Assembly (NCBI GenBank): GCA_907163375.1 | Contig: CAJQUW010003643.1 | Location: forward strand, 372,001-436,000 | Length of the DNA stretch: 64,000 nt | Reading direction: 5' to 3' | Origin: Prostheceraeus crozeri | Lineage: Eukaryota > Platyhelminthes > Polycladida > Euryleptidae | Part shown: piece after piece, positions 1 through 10,771 of the stretch | Numbering within the stretch: position 1 is the first letter of the stretch | Layout: each line of letters starts with the position of its first letter | Program-made: the position numbers and the translations under genes | The notes under the pieces: generated by a model | Told to the model about the DNA's origin: nothing | The model's input: only the letters and a program-made list of their open reading frames with translations | The model's database searches: none

Positions 1-468
1 CAAAATCCATCCACTAGAAGCAAAATTGGAAGTTTGGTGCCGGGGGGGAGGTCAGTGAAATTTGATGAAACAAACTTTGGTCAGGGTCCCAGGTCGAAAT
101 GCCACACTTTGGAAAATTTTTAAAATTTTGTCCATACAAAGTCACTCTGACACTTAGGATTTTTTCAGGTGAGCTCCGACCTAAAATCTTGTAACAGCTC
201 TAACTTTTGAACGGCTGGTCCGATTGACTCGCAACAAAAAATGTCATCGAGCAGTTTTTTCTCCTCTTTCAAACGAGTCGCTGTAAGACAAAATCCGTCC
301 ACTAGAACCAAAGTTAGAAGATCGCTGTCGGGGAGGGGGTCAGTGAAATTTGATGAAACAAACTTTGGTCAGGGTCCCAGGTCGAAATGTCACACTTTGG
401 AAAATTTTCAAAATTTTGTCCATACAAAGTCACTCTGACACTTACGATTTTTTCAGGTGAGCTACGAC
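1..468. repeat. Tandem repeat, 288-bp period, runs off the left edge
   Basis: Bases 1-180 recur at 289-468 with few changes, so the period is 288 bp. Both copies run from CAAAATCC through a G-rich block and GTCAGGGTCCC to a TTTTTCAGGTGAGCT end. Only about 1.6 units lie in the window. Short open frames here (for example 241-438) follow the repeat and show no known domain. Confidence 0.85.
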
Positions 469-540
469 ATTCCACCCTCCCAACCTGGCCGGCACACCAC
501 GCCAACCTGGAGAGCGCAGCACACACCACCTCGCGCTACG

Positions 541-715
541 TCGGCCGGCCAGAGGGGGGGACGTCAGACACAAAGCAACACGACGGCACACCACGACCGA
601 CTCGACTGACAGGAGGGGGGAACGTCAGACTCGAAGCAACACGGCGGCTCACCACGACCGACTCGACTGACAGGAGGGGGGGGGACGTCAGCGACGGCGG
701 CCATCTTGCGCGGTC
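541..715. repeat. GC-rich minisatellite, about 61-bp unit
   Basis: About 2.5 units of a roughly 61-bp GC-rich repeat, each with a run of G, then ACGTCAG, then CACCACGACCGACTCGACTGAC. The base composition stands out sharply from the AT-rich surroundings. An open frame at 387-812 crosses this block and the 288-bp repeat; it has no recognisable domain and I do not call it a gene. Confidence 0.75.
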
Positions 716-1914
716 CAGTGGTGGAGTTTTACTTACTACTATTAACAGCTTTAAGAAAGATATACATGGAAGTGAAACTCGATTGTTGCTTCAGAAAATA
801 TCAAAGAATTGATATTTTATAGCGCATATGTCTGGAGAAAAAATACTGTACATCATGCATGCATATTCTAAGAAATAAAATGTAAAGCTCACCGGACTTC
901 ATCACAGATAAAGCAATATGATAGCAATTCGTCACAAAATGTGATCAAGTTCCATTTTCCAAATGTTTGTTTCAATTGATCATCAAATTGACTTCATCCT
1001 GCAGACTTCAATAATTCCACTAGATCAATTTCCATTGAGCCAGACATATCGCAATGAAGCGGAGCTGTTCAAATTTGAATTCACAACATTATGCTATGTT
1101 ATTGCATGTGTAGCTATGTTTCCAAACCAATATAGATCATAAACTTCCATGCATATTCAAAGAAATCGACAGCAGCTAATTAGGAAGATGACAAAGAAAT
1201 CGAACAGAACCATATCCAAAATTCAATAACACATGTTAAACATAGAAGTCAATGCATGCTTTTGAATCAAATTTTCTATCCATTGGAAAACAGCTATCGC
1301 GCAGCTCAGATGATTGACAATGTCTCAGATAATGTGAATAAACATGAGTGAATGTGAATACAAAGCACTTTACTTTCAATTTTAAGACATGAACACTCGA
1401 TTGTAGCATTGCAGAGGATTTTTTAAATGGATTTTTACAGCCTAAATCTTCACAGCGATTAATGCCGAAATGATGAGTTAATCGGACTCTAGCATTTGAA
1501 CAAAATGCAAATATCATTTAATTTTCTGGATTATCTCATGGCCTACCAAATATTTTTGCATGCTTTTAAAGAACATCAATTAACACATCAACGAAGCTTT
1601 GTTCGGATCAGTTGATGAAAAAAGTGAATAAATTTAATTACTTCCAAGAAGGAATTTCGCCAAAAATGAATAGCACATGGTCATTTATTTGTATATGTAT
1701 TCCGTGAATTTAGAGAATCAATAGTCAAAATCGTTGTGATAGTGCAATTTTGGTATTATTTTCATGTGGTAGCAATCGTTTATATGGATGTCTTGTTGTT
1801 GCCACTTAGTGTTACTGCAGTAGAATATAACTATGACTTGAGATTCATGCACCCTGGCATTAGTGTAACATTGAAATTCTAAAATTAACCTTTGCAACAA
1901 GTCATAAATAATAA
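716..1914. other. AT-rich intergenic stretch without recognisable genes
   Basis: I see only short chance frames and no transposon termini or RNA genes in this 1.2-kb stretch. Confidence 0.5.
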
Positions 1915-2043
1915 CACGTGTATTACACGTGTAAAAGTGGTGTATTTCTACACGTGTATTCATATGCAAAGATTACACGTGTATTACACGTGTAAAAGTG
2001 GTGTGTTTTCATTTACACCAAAAATACACGTGTATTACACGTG
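1915..2043. promoter_or_regulatory. Array of seven CACGTG palindromes (E-box/G-box type)
   Basis: CACGTG occurs at 1915, 1926, 1951, 1976, 1987, 2027 and 2038. Six of the seven form three pairs with exactly 11 bp between starts, and most sit in the longer palindrome ACACGTGT. The word AAAAGTGGTGT follows two of the pairs, so this is also a short tandem repeat (offsets 61 and 51 bp). CACGTG is the classic site of bHLH proteins. Regulatory function is inference; a simple repeat would look the same. Confidence 0.4.
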
Positions 2044-2099
2044 TACGGGTTGACTGGGTTGGAGTGGTAATATTTGTTACTCGATGACCTGCTATTGCT

Positions 2100-2266
2100 T
2101 TCATGAATTAGAAACTTGAAATTTTAGCCATGAAAGCACGAATAATCTCGCGACTTTTTCATTAAGACTTCCATTATAAAACGGATCATGAAATTCCCTT
2201 GATAATCAGCTTAATTTCCGCTTAGTTAGGATCAAAGATATTTGATATTATAAAGGGCTAGATAGG
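2100..2266 (-). repeat. Fragment of the MITE-A family
   Basis: This stretch is the reverse complement of the internal segment of MITE-A seen at 4500-4620 and 19490-19560, including the words for CCTAACTAAGCGG and GGAATTTCATGA. Its outer end (AAAGGGCTAGAT) is repeated in opposite orientation near 4205, so this and the 4.2-kb piece form a distant inverted pair. Confidence 0.65.
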
Positions 2267-2985
2267 AAATAGACGTGTTTTTACCTTGTGTGCAACGAAA
2301 CCAATGAAAATCAGCTGATACTGCATGAATTTGAAAATATTTGTAAGCGAGCAACAAATGTTCCTTTTCATTACCTCATTTTAGTAATTACAGAACCAAA
2401 ACGCATTTTAATAATAAATCAAGGAATTTTTATACATGTCTGAAAACAGCGTTCAAATTGCAGCAAATAATAGTCTATTCTATTTTTCCAGATGTCTTGC
2501 AAAACGCAGTTGTAAATAAGAGCATCCTGTTGATACAATTCTTTCAATCAGACTTCATTGCATTCTTTTATGTCAGTTGATTATAAAATCTGAAGAGCGC
2601 ATGTTATATAGGAATGGCACAAATGAAAGCCCATTGTTTCATTCTTAAATAAAAGCAGAGTGAAGTTCATTACAATTCACCTAATACATGACTAAATGAT
2701 TTTTCTGAGCAGAAAAATGAACCGCGTCTTCACTTTTGATCATGCAGATTGTTTCTTTGTAATAAGTACGAAGCCTGGCTATGGTTGTACATATACATCG
2801 TTGCTGTGCCCACCGTTGCCCGGCCACGCCAAACGCGATTGCCAAGTTTGGCAATAATCTAACGTGTAAATGTAATTTTGCGGTATGAAATTACATGATG
2901 CAACAGAAAAAATATGTATGAATTATCAGAAAATTAGATATAAAATTGGCTTAAGCAAATAAAAACAAGAAACATATGTTATACG
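2267..2985. other. Intergenic, nothing recognised
   Basis: No domain, RNA gene or transposon end could be supported here. Confidence 0.4.
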
Positions 2986-3642
2986 CATAAGCGTACGGGC
3001 AAAATTTTCTAGGGGGGCTGCGTCCTTGTGCCCGAAAATTACATAGGTTGACGCCCGAAAAATTGGCGTAATCACGAAGATCTAGTTTCTACACTTACCC
3101 CAGAACTCGGCGAAAGTAAAAACGCGACAATTTATACTATCAATGTAATAAAATTTTGCAAATGTTTTTATCAAAAATAGCACAACGCTGTCTACTTATC
3201 CGTAGACGAATTGGAAAATTTCAGAAGTTCTAGCGTAACTAGGTAAGTTTTAATTGTTCTCTAATATAACAGAAATATCGGGCGATATTATCAAAAGAAC
3301 TGACATCTCCGATTTTTGCGACTGGCAAATGTATCAATGATTCTGGTGTCTGTAGCATTATTTGTAACCGACATGTGTGGCATTTATCGCCCGAATTTCG
3401 GATTCTTTTGGAATTCATTGGCACTCCCTCTGTCCCTCAATTATGACCGGTGGACTGCCCGGATTTCGGGCACATCGTCTCGCCTAATCGGAATAAAATC
3501 GTATTTTTGTTTGCTTTGACCATAAAACGCGATTTTATAAGTTTATTCGCCGCTGCCAAAAATTTGGCAACTACCCGAATGTTTTTGCCCGAGTCATTGT
3601 GGGGGGCTGCAGCCCCACAGCCCCCCGGCCCGTACGCCTATG
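2986..3642. mobile_element. Non-autonomous hAT-type element with 8-bp target duplication
   Basis: The two ends are inverted copies (CATA[A/G]GCGTACGGGC at the left; its reverse complement ending CCTATG at the right). The element is flanked by an exact 8-bp direct repeat, GTTATACG, at 2978-2985 and 3643-3650. An 8-bp duplication and CA-starting ends are typical of the hAT superfamily. Just inside each end lies a C/G-run block (GGGGGGCTGC). The 657-bp interior has only short frames and no transposase or BED finger, so it would depend on a transposase made elsewhere. Confidence 0.88.
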
Positions 3643-3650
3643 GTTATACG

Positions 3651-4194
3651 CATGTTATACAATGAACATTGACAACATCTTTGACATTGACAGACATCCG
3701 ATGATCGAGTCCACTTGGACCAAAAATGCCCTCTGTTAATTATTTGCAATACATGGATCCATGTTGTAGTTTCAGCCAGGTGAATAACTCGAAGAGGGTT
3801 GTTGACATGGCTGAGCCTTATTAATAGCCAATTCCTCAGTATGATATTCGGATTCTCACTGAATTTGTTAATAGTCATGAATTCTACAGAGGGAGCTATG
3901 TGTTTATCAATACTCATCAGTCTTCATGTGAATATTTATTCTTCCAAATTGATAGTACTGCGCTGAATTGCTGTATCACCGCTCTCATCTTTAACAATTT
4001 TTTTCAGAGAAACTAATGAACGAATATTCTTGAAACTTGTCATATAGTATCAGTGAATTGTGCCTTGCATCATGTGCCATTTCCAAGGCTTTTTGTCGCA
4101 TTGCACACCGCACAGCCGACAAAACAGCAATTTCACCCCATTGCCGTAATGCTTTTTTTGCCACGATAAGGACCGTACTAAAATGGGTTCAAAT
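3651..4194. other. Intergenic, nothing recognised
   Basis: Short chance frames only; no repeat boundary or domain seen. Confidence 0.4.
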
Positions 4195-5242
4195 TTAGGC
4201 ATCTATTTCTCATCTAGCCCTTTTAAACAATTAAATGTCTTTGGTTAGGATGCTTTTTATCAAATATTCATTCTTTTGATATCCAACTTGTTTCATACTA
4301 CTTACATAGAGGAGTTATCTCGGTAGTATACAAATAGGCAAAATTTTGAATTTTTTTAGAACTGCTCCAATAATTTTTTGGACCACGGGAACGTCATCTT
4401 CGCAAAAACTGAATCCTTTCAGAGAAAAATTTTCACTGTATACAAATACTTTTTTGAGTCGACACTCTACCTACATACTTACTCTATGAAATGAATATTT
4501 GATAATAAGGATCCTAACTAAGCGGAAATTAAGCTGATGATGAAGGGAATTTCATGATCCGTTTTATAATGAAAGTCTTCATGAAAAAGTCGTAGTATAA
4601 AAGTATAAGTAGTATGAAACAAGTTGGATATCAAAAGGAATGAATATTTGATAATAAGCATCCTAACTAAGCGGACATTAAGCTGATGATGAAGGGAATT
4701 TCATGAATTGTATTATTATGGAAGTCTTCATGAAAAAAGCCTTATTGACTGAAATTTCAAGTTTTTAATTCAGTTTTCATCGGCATGATTTTATGATTCA
4801 TTCACTTCATTTCATGTTTCATTTCTTGAATCTGAATAGTGATGTGGACCCATTTACATCTTTCAAAGTTTATTGAAATCATTGTCTTTGATTATGTGAT
4901 TTTGCTCTACAAGTGCATTGCCTGTGATATGATCACGCTTAAGAAAATACTCTTGAGGTTGATCATGAAAGGATCGGTCATTCAATTTCTAACAAACATT
5001 ACCTCTCCAAGGCAGTCATGGCACTGAGAATCTGTACAGTAGCATCATTCCTTCTGCATTACAATCATGATCAGTCAATTCCGTGGCAGTTTCTTCAAAA
5101 CTTCAAAAATTTGCATATCTCACATTTGGTACCAATTACGAACTATAGGCCTATCCCCAGGATTTCATTTAGGCCTAATACAAAGTATACACATTGGGGA
5201 TTTAATGCGGAGTTACCACTCTACCTAATATACCTACTCTAT
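4195..5242. mobile_element. Rearranged MITE-A copy (inverted plus duplicated pieces)
   Basis: Relative to the intact copy at 19.2 kb, this locus holds a reversed left arm (about 4195-4487, ending TTACTCTATG), then a forward internal piece (4488-4585), then a second forward piece from about 4590 that repeats the same internal sequence and continues to the right terminal repeat at 5242 (CTACTCTATG). The internal stretch with TCCTAACTAAGCGGA is therefore present twice in tandem. This suggests several insertions or a rearrangement after insertion. Confidence 0.7.
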
Positions 5243-5545
5243 GATTGAAATCATTGTCTTTGATTATGTGATTCTGCTCTGCAAGTGGTAGGTTGCTTGT
5301 GGTATGATCACGCTTAAGAAAATGCATTCTTTAGGTTGAGGATGAAAGTAATAGGAACCTATCGAATTGTTGAATCTGAGAATCTGTAAAATACCATTCC
5401 ATCTGCATTACAATCATGATCAGTCAATTTCGTGGTCATTTCTTCAAAACTGCAAAAATGTTCATATCTCACATTTGGTAACAATACGCAATTGTGGTAA
5501 TCTCGAGTTCATCTGATAAAATTTAATTTAATTAAACTAATTAAA
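5243..5545 (+). repeat. Partial MITE-A duplicate
   Basis: From the end of the preceding copy, the sequence repeats that copy's right half (compare 4870-5150): ATTGTCTTTGATTATGTGATT, the GATCACGCTTAAGAAAAT segment and CAATCATGATCAGTCAATT. It dissolves into an AT-rich tract near 5520 without a terminal repeat. Confidence 0.65.
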
Positions 5546-5744
5546 TTTAACTAAGTGCTTGCACATTAGTTGAGTTCATGTCCAATGTAAGTGCAAGTTT
5601 TAGTGTACTCCGTTTACCCGAAATTCGCTATACCATGTGGCTCTTTCTAAGACCGCGTTGCCAGCGTACACATGAATGCCGCCGTCTTCATGGGCGCTGT
5701 CTTCTGTGCATCTTGTTGCTTCTTATACGATTAATGATTGATTT

Positions 5745-6131
5745 CTAATTTCTTTGTACGAGTAATTTTGATTCGCACATCTGCATCGAGAGATTTTTGT
5801 TCACAATAAATACAATTGACTGAAGCGCCATTTTATTAATCTTTTCACTATTTGCTTTAAAATTCCGATGTATCAAAGGAAAATTCTGCAGAAGTTCAGA
5901 ATGTGCATAAGCTACATGCGGAATTATACAGCTCTCTTCATGGAAGTATAGACCTACATTAAAGCCGAAAAAGTCTACTTGCATCCGATAGTACATTATG
6001 GTCACAATATGTCGAAGTTGATGTAGATTATGGCTGAGCAAAGTTGTCAATTTGCCATATGGTGGATTATGTGAGGACGGATCAGTATCTGAGGACAAAG
6101 ATGAATTAAGTAGGCCTAATCCGTTTTCCAA
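5745..6131 (-). CDS. Open frame of 128 codons, unknown
   Basis: An uninterrupted minus-strand frame starts with MENGLGLLNSS and ends in SKLLVQRN. It matches no family I recognise, has no clear signal peptide or membrane span, and has no visible promoter or splice context. In AT-rich DNA a frame of this size can arise by chance. I keep it only because it is one of the longer frames outside repeats. Confidence 0.15.
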   Translation of the reverse strand: MENGLGLLNSSLSSDTDPSSHNPPYGKLTTLLSHNLHQLRHIVTIMYYRMQVDFFGFNVGLYFHEESCIIPHVAYAHSELLQNFPLIHRNFKANSEKINKMALQSIVFIVNKNLSMQMCESKLLVQRN

Positions 6132-6146
6132 ATGCCTTATGTAAAT

Positions 6147-7210
6147 GCCGGTATAAATACTGGTGGTGATGCAAATGGAAAATTTTCCAATGGAAAATTT
6201 TGAAATTTATTTTTCGGTGATTGACGTTTTTGCCTTTGTTTTAGAGACTCATTATAGTCGTTTGAAAAGACTATGTAATATTCAAAGACCGAAAACTTCT
6301 CTATCATCCCTGTATGTTACCTTTTGTAACCAACATCACCTTTTCCATGTCTATTTCAGATCTTTCCAAATGAATTTCAGACATTAGATGGATTTCAGAT
6401 TTCTCTAGCTGAATTTCAGATATCTGTCAGAAACTCAACTTTGAAAAGATCTTAAATTCAACTGGAGGTCTCTAATTCATAGGATCATATCTGCAATTCA
6501 TTTGGGCAGATCTGAAATCGAATTGGAACTATCTGAACCATCTGAACTAGAAATGGAGGATGTGTATCCTCAGCGAAGATGTCGGACAATGCGCCAGAAG
6601 TTAGAGGCTATCATAGATATTCTTTTACTCATCACATATATCTTTAGTGACCAAATATCTCACAAGTTTACAGTCTTTATGTCTTCCAATATGGTCGCTC
6701 ATGAATGCTGCGTGGACTGTGTGCTTGTACTTCACTTGTTCATCAACACATGAAGAATTTGTATCACTGATCAACGCTGCATAATAAAGCTTAACTTTCA
6801 AGCTGGCAAACTCCAAAATGAAGTTCATTATTTTTGCTCCAAATCTTTCACATTGCATGAAATTATACCTCTATTGTAAAGCAAAATTCACGTTATCCCA
6901 AACGGTGTCTGTGTGATAATTAGAAATGCCAACAAAATGGCACAAGCCACTGGTGGCAAAGGATCCATGTTCAAAAATCCGCGGACGGAACTCGTATTAC
7001 TACGATCGCTTTAATCGAAATAATAATGAAATTAAGAGTTTTAGACCCAATTTATTGGTACGTAGCTGCCTCGGCAGTGGAAGCGCTCAAATTATAAGGC
7101 CTATCATTAAAATCAAAACTTTCAAAATTTTCCAATTTTTTCCAAAATTTTCCAATTTTTTCAATAATTTTCCACGGAAAATTTTCATCACTAAATACTG
7201 GTACATTCAG
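6147..7210. mobile_element. Possible inverted-repeat element, about 1.06 kb
   Basis: The left border carries AATACTGGTGGTGATG followed by GGAAAATTTTCC; the right border (7170-7207) reads the same words in reverse complement (GGAAAATTTTCATCACTAAATACTGGTA). Runs of AATTTTCCA repeat just inside both ends. Between them, 6350-6560 is a degenerate tandem of GAATTTCAGAT-like words. No transposase is present and I could not fix a target duplication, so the exact ends and class are uncertain. Confidence 0.4.
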
Positions 7211-7320
7211 ATTATTCCTCTTGGCAAACAGGCAATTTTCTATGTAAATGGGATAAATGTCAACTATGATGAAAAAATAACCTTCTGCGGATACTAAATT
7301 GATTTATTACGATAACCAAT

Positions 7321-7346
7321 ATTTTGCCTTGCGGCTTTGTCAAGGT
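7321..7346 (-). ncRNA. Degenerate hammerhead-like motif at a Penelope-type end
   Basis: Read on the minus strand: CTTGACAAAGCCGCAAGGCAAAA. This has the layout CUGANGA, short GCC/GGC stem, GAAA seen in hammerhead ribozymes that Penelope-like elements are known to carry, but with substitutions in both core blocks. It lies about 100 bases beyond the stop codon of the Penelope nuclease fragment, where such a motif would be expected. Probably an inactive remnant. Confidence 0.3.
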
Positions 7347-7439
7347 TACAATAAGTAAAGCAGGGAGTGGTAAAAGGTGGGCCTATTTAAACAAACTTTG
7401 AGTACAGCTAGAAGAGAAACATCAACTTGGATGAACCCG

Positions 7440-7834
7440 TTACATTAGGGAGCCTGCATGTTGCCAAATGTATATAGCTTCTAACGTGAGTCTCTTTTGA
7501 GTAGTATTCAATCCACGATGCAGTATCGTCCATGAAATGGGCTGCGAACAATTGGGATGAGTCTGTAGATGTTGAAAAACAGCACTATTATTCTGTGAGA
7601 GATGTTCTTTTATCCTTGACTTGATGCAACGAGCTGACTCGCCAATGTAAATAGCACCGCATGTATTGCACACAATTTTATATATGATATTTATTGAGTA
7701 ACACGAGTTACCTGTATCTTCCAATTTGCAACTTGTGCAGCTATCATGGCATTGGATTTTTTGATTCGGAGGGCGGAAAGTTCTCTTCAATGATTTGCTT
7801 GAATCAAAATACAGAGAAATATATTCTGATAATG
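7440..7834 (-). pseudogene. Penelope-like element 3' fragment: GIY-YIG endonuclease domain
   Basis: The minus-strand frame encodes a Cys-rich lead (CHDSCTSCKLED) followed by YKIVCNTCGAIYIGESAR, the diagnostic start of the GIY-YIG nuclease fused to reverse transcriptase in Penelope-like elements. Downstream are the expected KEHL and an EAIYIW near the C-terminus. In the family this nuclease nicks target DNA to start target-primed reverse transcription. The reverse transcriptase part is absent: at about 7834 the sequence gives way to a 23-bp inverted repeat and then to a Tc1-like gene. It is therefore a truncated fossil. Confidence 0.8.
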
Positions 7835-8006
7835 CAGTGCGTTTAACGGTATTGACCTGCAAGATATTTGAGAAAAATTGAACGCCAGTTTCATGGAAAA
7901 GTAAAACCTGAAAGTAGGAATGACCGCAATGATAAAATCTATATTCGGTGTCCATTTGTTGACGAAGCCACAAAACGCAAAATGGTCAATACCGTTAAAC
8001 GCACTG
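7835..8006. repeat. 172-bp foldback with perfect 23-bp inverted ends
   Basis: Bases 7835-7857 (starting CAGTGCGTTTAACGG) are the exact reverse complement of 7984-8006. The foldback sits precisely at the junction between the Penelope fragment and the Tc1-like transposase. Neither neighbour's protein reads sensibly through it. It could be a tiny inverted-repeat element or the scar of a rearrangement. Confidence 0.7.
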
Positions 8007-8749
8007 TTAACTTCCAGCATTTGCTTGATCCAGTCATTCGCAGTTATGCCTGATTTGAAGCTTCCTCGCTTGGTAACTGGATTAATCAATCCGGAATTAC
8101 TTATTCCACTGATAAGATGGAGATTCGATCCTCTGCTGTTTGGGAGGATAACTTTTGTACGATCCCCAACTCGTGCCCAGCCCTTCGTTCGTTTGCAAAA
8201 GAGGTTGAAGTTAGTCTCATCCATGTAGATAATCCGTTTGCCTTCTCGAAGAAAGTCACACAGTGAGATAACATATTGTCGTCGTTTCTCTTTATTTGTG
8301 ACACTGTTCATTCCAGTGGGTTCATTCATGATGAACTTTCTGAAAAGAGATGAATCTACCTTCCAAATAATTTCCAATTGTCGTTGTCGACACGGAAATT
8401 CCAAATTCTCGGAGGACCTTTGTGATTGCAGATTTCATTGTGAATTGATTGTCCTCTTCAAACCATGTGACAAGTTGCAAATTTGATCTTCAGAGAGGTT
8501 TTTCTTTTTATAACCTCCTTGTTTCTTTTTCTCTATTCTTCCTTCTTTTATCCAGTGATATGCTGTCTTCTTTTTTGTGTTCAGCAAACTGGCAGCTATT
8601 CTCCAGTCCTCTCCTCTATCTGCTGAAGCTAAAACTCGCTCTCGATCTTTCATGCCTAAGATGTGGTACTTTCCTCGCTTTCTTATCTCAAGGCTCTCCT
8701 GTGTTTCTTCAGATGACATTATTGACGATCCCTCTTCTGACGTTGCCAT
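8007..8749 (-). pseudogene. Tc1/mariner-type (IS630 superfamily) transposase, broken and truncated
   Basis: Reading on the minus strand from 8749, an N-terminal helix-turn-helix part (REGKY-like start, RVLASADRGEDWRIAASLL, then KKTAYHWIKEGR) is followed in a second frame by TWFEEDNQFTMKSAI and GISVSTTTIGNYLEGR, and in a third frame by RIIYMDETNFNLF with the first catalytic Asp, then TKGWARVGDRTKV. At least two frameshifts separate these parts. The reading ends near 8007 before the second Asp and the Glu, where the 172-bp foldback begins. The family cuts and pastes DNA at TA sites. The element's own ends were not found. Confidence 0.82.
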
Positions 8750-8787
8750 TATATCGAAAGTGCTTACGTATGAGTAGTAGATATGTA

Positions 8788-8884
8788 CAGTAACCTACTG
8801 TCTACGAGGAGTTACACGGTGAGAATCTCCGAGCCGAAGGCGAGGAGATTTCTATGTAACTCCGAGTAGACAGCTAGGTTACTG
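8788..8884. repeat. Snap-back repeat 1 with GCC-GAA-GGC tip
   Basis: A 97-bp near-palindrome: CAGTAACCTA...GAATCTCC is mirrored by GGAGATTTC...TAGGTTACTG. The apex contains GCCGAAGGC inside CTCCGAG/CGAGGAG. It is close in design to the two snap-backs at 18.8 and 19.0 kb although the arms differ in sequence. Confidence 0.75.
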
Positions 8885-9391
8885 ATATATGTAACCCACG
8901 AGAAGATATGAAATATGCCTATGCCCAATCTGAGATCCAATACCATAGATCTATGTTGCACTCTATAGATCCATTTTTATAACAAACTTAGATATTTCAA
9001 TGAAACACAAACTTAACAATATCTTAAATATCATGGTGATTTCAGCGAAGAAATACTTGAATCTGAATTCATCGGAGAAATACTTGATTTTGAATTGAGC
9101 GGAGAAATACAAATGGAAGTACATGATCATGGAAATCAAAGAATTCCACAAGATAGGTCATATATAGTCTATTCTTTTATGAAATAGGAGAGGAAGAGCA
9201 CGGTCATCAACTATGCAGTAGTGGAATTTAATGATGAGCTGTTTAACTTTGACATTGAGGAAAAGCAGTAGAAAAAAGGCTACGATCAAATAAGAAATCC
9301 AGAAAATAAAGAATTCCAGACTTAATACTAAGACGATAGAAAAGTCGCGCTTTACTTCAACTGATTCAAGCGAAGGCATGAATAATGGAAA
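8885..9391. other. Intergenic with a short acidic in-frame repeat
   Basis: Around 9040-9110 the plus strand repeats CGGAGAAATACTTGA-type units about three times, giving short acidic peptides (EEILESEF, GEILDFEL, GEIQMEV). It may be an exon lead to the recombinase-like frame at 9392 or a decayed tandem repeat; I cannot decide. Confidence 0.25.
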
Positions 9392-9627
9392 GTGGCTCGT
9401 GACTACCAGAGTAAGGTATCAAGAACACTGAATGAGGATTGCCTATCAAAAGATGGAAATGAACTGTTTGACTACTTCTTCATAGAGTTCAAGAAACAAA
9501 ATGGCGATCCGTATCCACTTCCTACATGGAAATCTTTTATGTTTTCTATAACAATATTATCTCAACTAAACGAAAGGATGACCGAAGGGTTCTATCTTGA
9601 ATTGACGACCACCTCAACAGCACAAAG
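9392..9627 (+). pseudogene. Crypton-like recombinase N-terminal fragment or exon
   Basis: The plus-strand frame reads NELFDYFFIEFKKQNGDPYPLPTWKSFMFSI. This resembles the N-terminal helical domain of Crypton-type tyrosine recombinases; compare LDKYLRHYYSTLKRSDGDPL in the neighbouring gene at 16.6 kb. The recognisable part ends at AGCACAAA followed by GTAAGT, a good splice donor. No downstream catalytic domain is visible on the plus strand before 10.6 kb, though a CAG acceptor near 10281 opens another short frame. It may be a decayed copy or one exon of a host gene derived from such a recombinase. Confidence 0.45.
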
Positions 9628-9699
9628 TAAGTCTTCATCATATTTATTCTTGCCATTTCAATATCTAAATTCTAAACTACTGAATAGATTAAAATGAAC

Positions 9700-10605
9700 A
9701 CGAATTGCATTTGCTCTAATATATTTACCTACTCATGCTAGAATTTTTTAACCTGTCAATAGTTCATTTCTTGTGACATTTAGAAATTTACATCTAGGCC
9801 TACATAACAAAACACATGCAAAGTCGCATGATAGCTGGAATGTTTCTATGATTCAATGAAATCATTGGCTAACGAGCAATAGTGCTTAGTGTATGAGTAT
9901 CAAACAACGAAAATGAAATCAGTCATGTAAATATATAAAGTATGCATATGTATATTTTGTATATGCTGCCCACACAGAGAAAATTGCCTCTCTGTATTTA
10001 TGTTTCTATAATAGTCTATATGTATTTTTCATTCAAGCTTGAGCTATTAAGTATATGGTGCAAATCATTTAAGCAATATAAACTGGTAACGGAACGTATT
10101 CCATCTTTTATTTATTTGCTTGTTATTTCATTCCAAAATACAAATGGTAGGATCAATGGCATCAGATTATGATAGCAAATACTGTAATATATTTCTTGAC
10201 TTTACTTCATTAACTACAAAATACCATAAATTTCTTAACAATTCTAATTGTTCTAATTCTTATAATTCTGTTTTAATTCCAGCTCCCCTTCGAATGATGG
10301 ATCAATTGTGGTTGCATCACACAGTTGCCATCAAATGCAAATTTTCAATGCCGTGGACATACTACAACAAGCAACAATTTTTCTAAGCAATGAGATCCAA
10401 GAGACGTGATGCAGATGACATAGTACTATGCCTTCTTTCCAATGTTATAAAGCATTACTACTTTGACATATCTATTGTCTTTTGGCCGGAGAAATATATA
10501 GTGAACATTTTAAGTAGATATCAGGGCAATTCATCGTCAGAGTGGGTTACATTTGAATGGTAAAGTTTCATAAATGACTGAAATCAGTGTTATACTCGTA
10601 CATTA
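9700..10605. other. Intergenic, nothing firm
   Basis: AT-rich sequence with short frames. A polypyrimidine-CAG site near 10264-10281 precedes a 35-codon frame, but no domain supports it. Confidence 0.35.
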
Positions 10606-10771
10606 GATGAATTTAAAATTACTATATCTGAACTATGACTTATCCTGGATGAAAATAATGTCATAGCATCTGAAATATAAGTTATGCTGGAGGAAATTAA
10701 ACTTCTATGGGATGAATTATATCTTACTGTGGCTAAAACAAAAGTCATAGCATCTGAAATATAAGTTATCT
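10606..10771. repeat. Degenerate tandem repeat, about 41-bp units
   Basis: Four diverged units start with GATGAA/GAGGAA-like words and contain CATCTGAAATATAAGTTAT (exactly at about 10667 and 10750) or close variants. Similar GATGAATTTAA words recur at 19140, upstream of the second recombinase. Confidence 0.55.

Noticed and set aside
387-812. 141-codon open frame as a gene
   Set aside because: It simply follows the 288-bp and 61-bp tandem repeats, with no domain or splice context.
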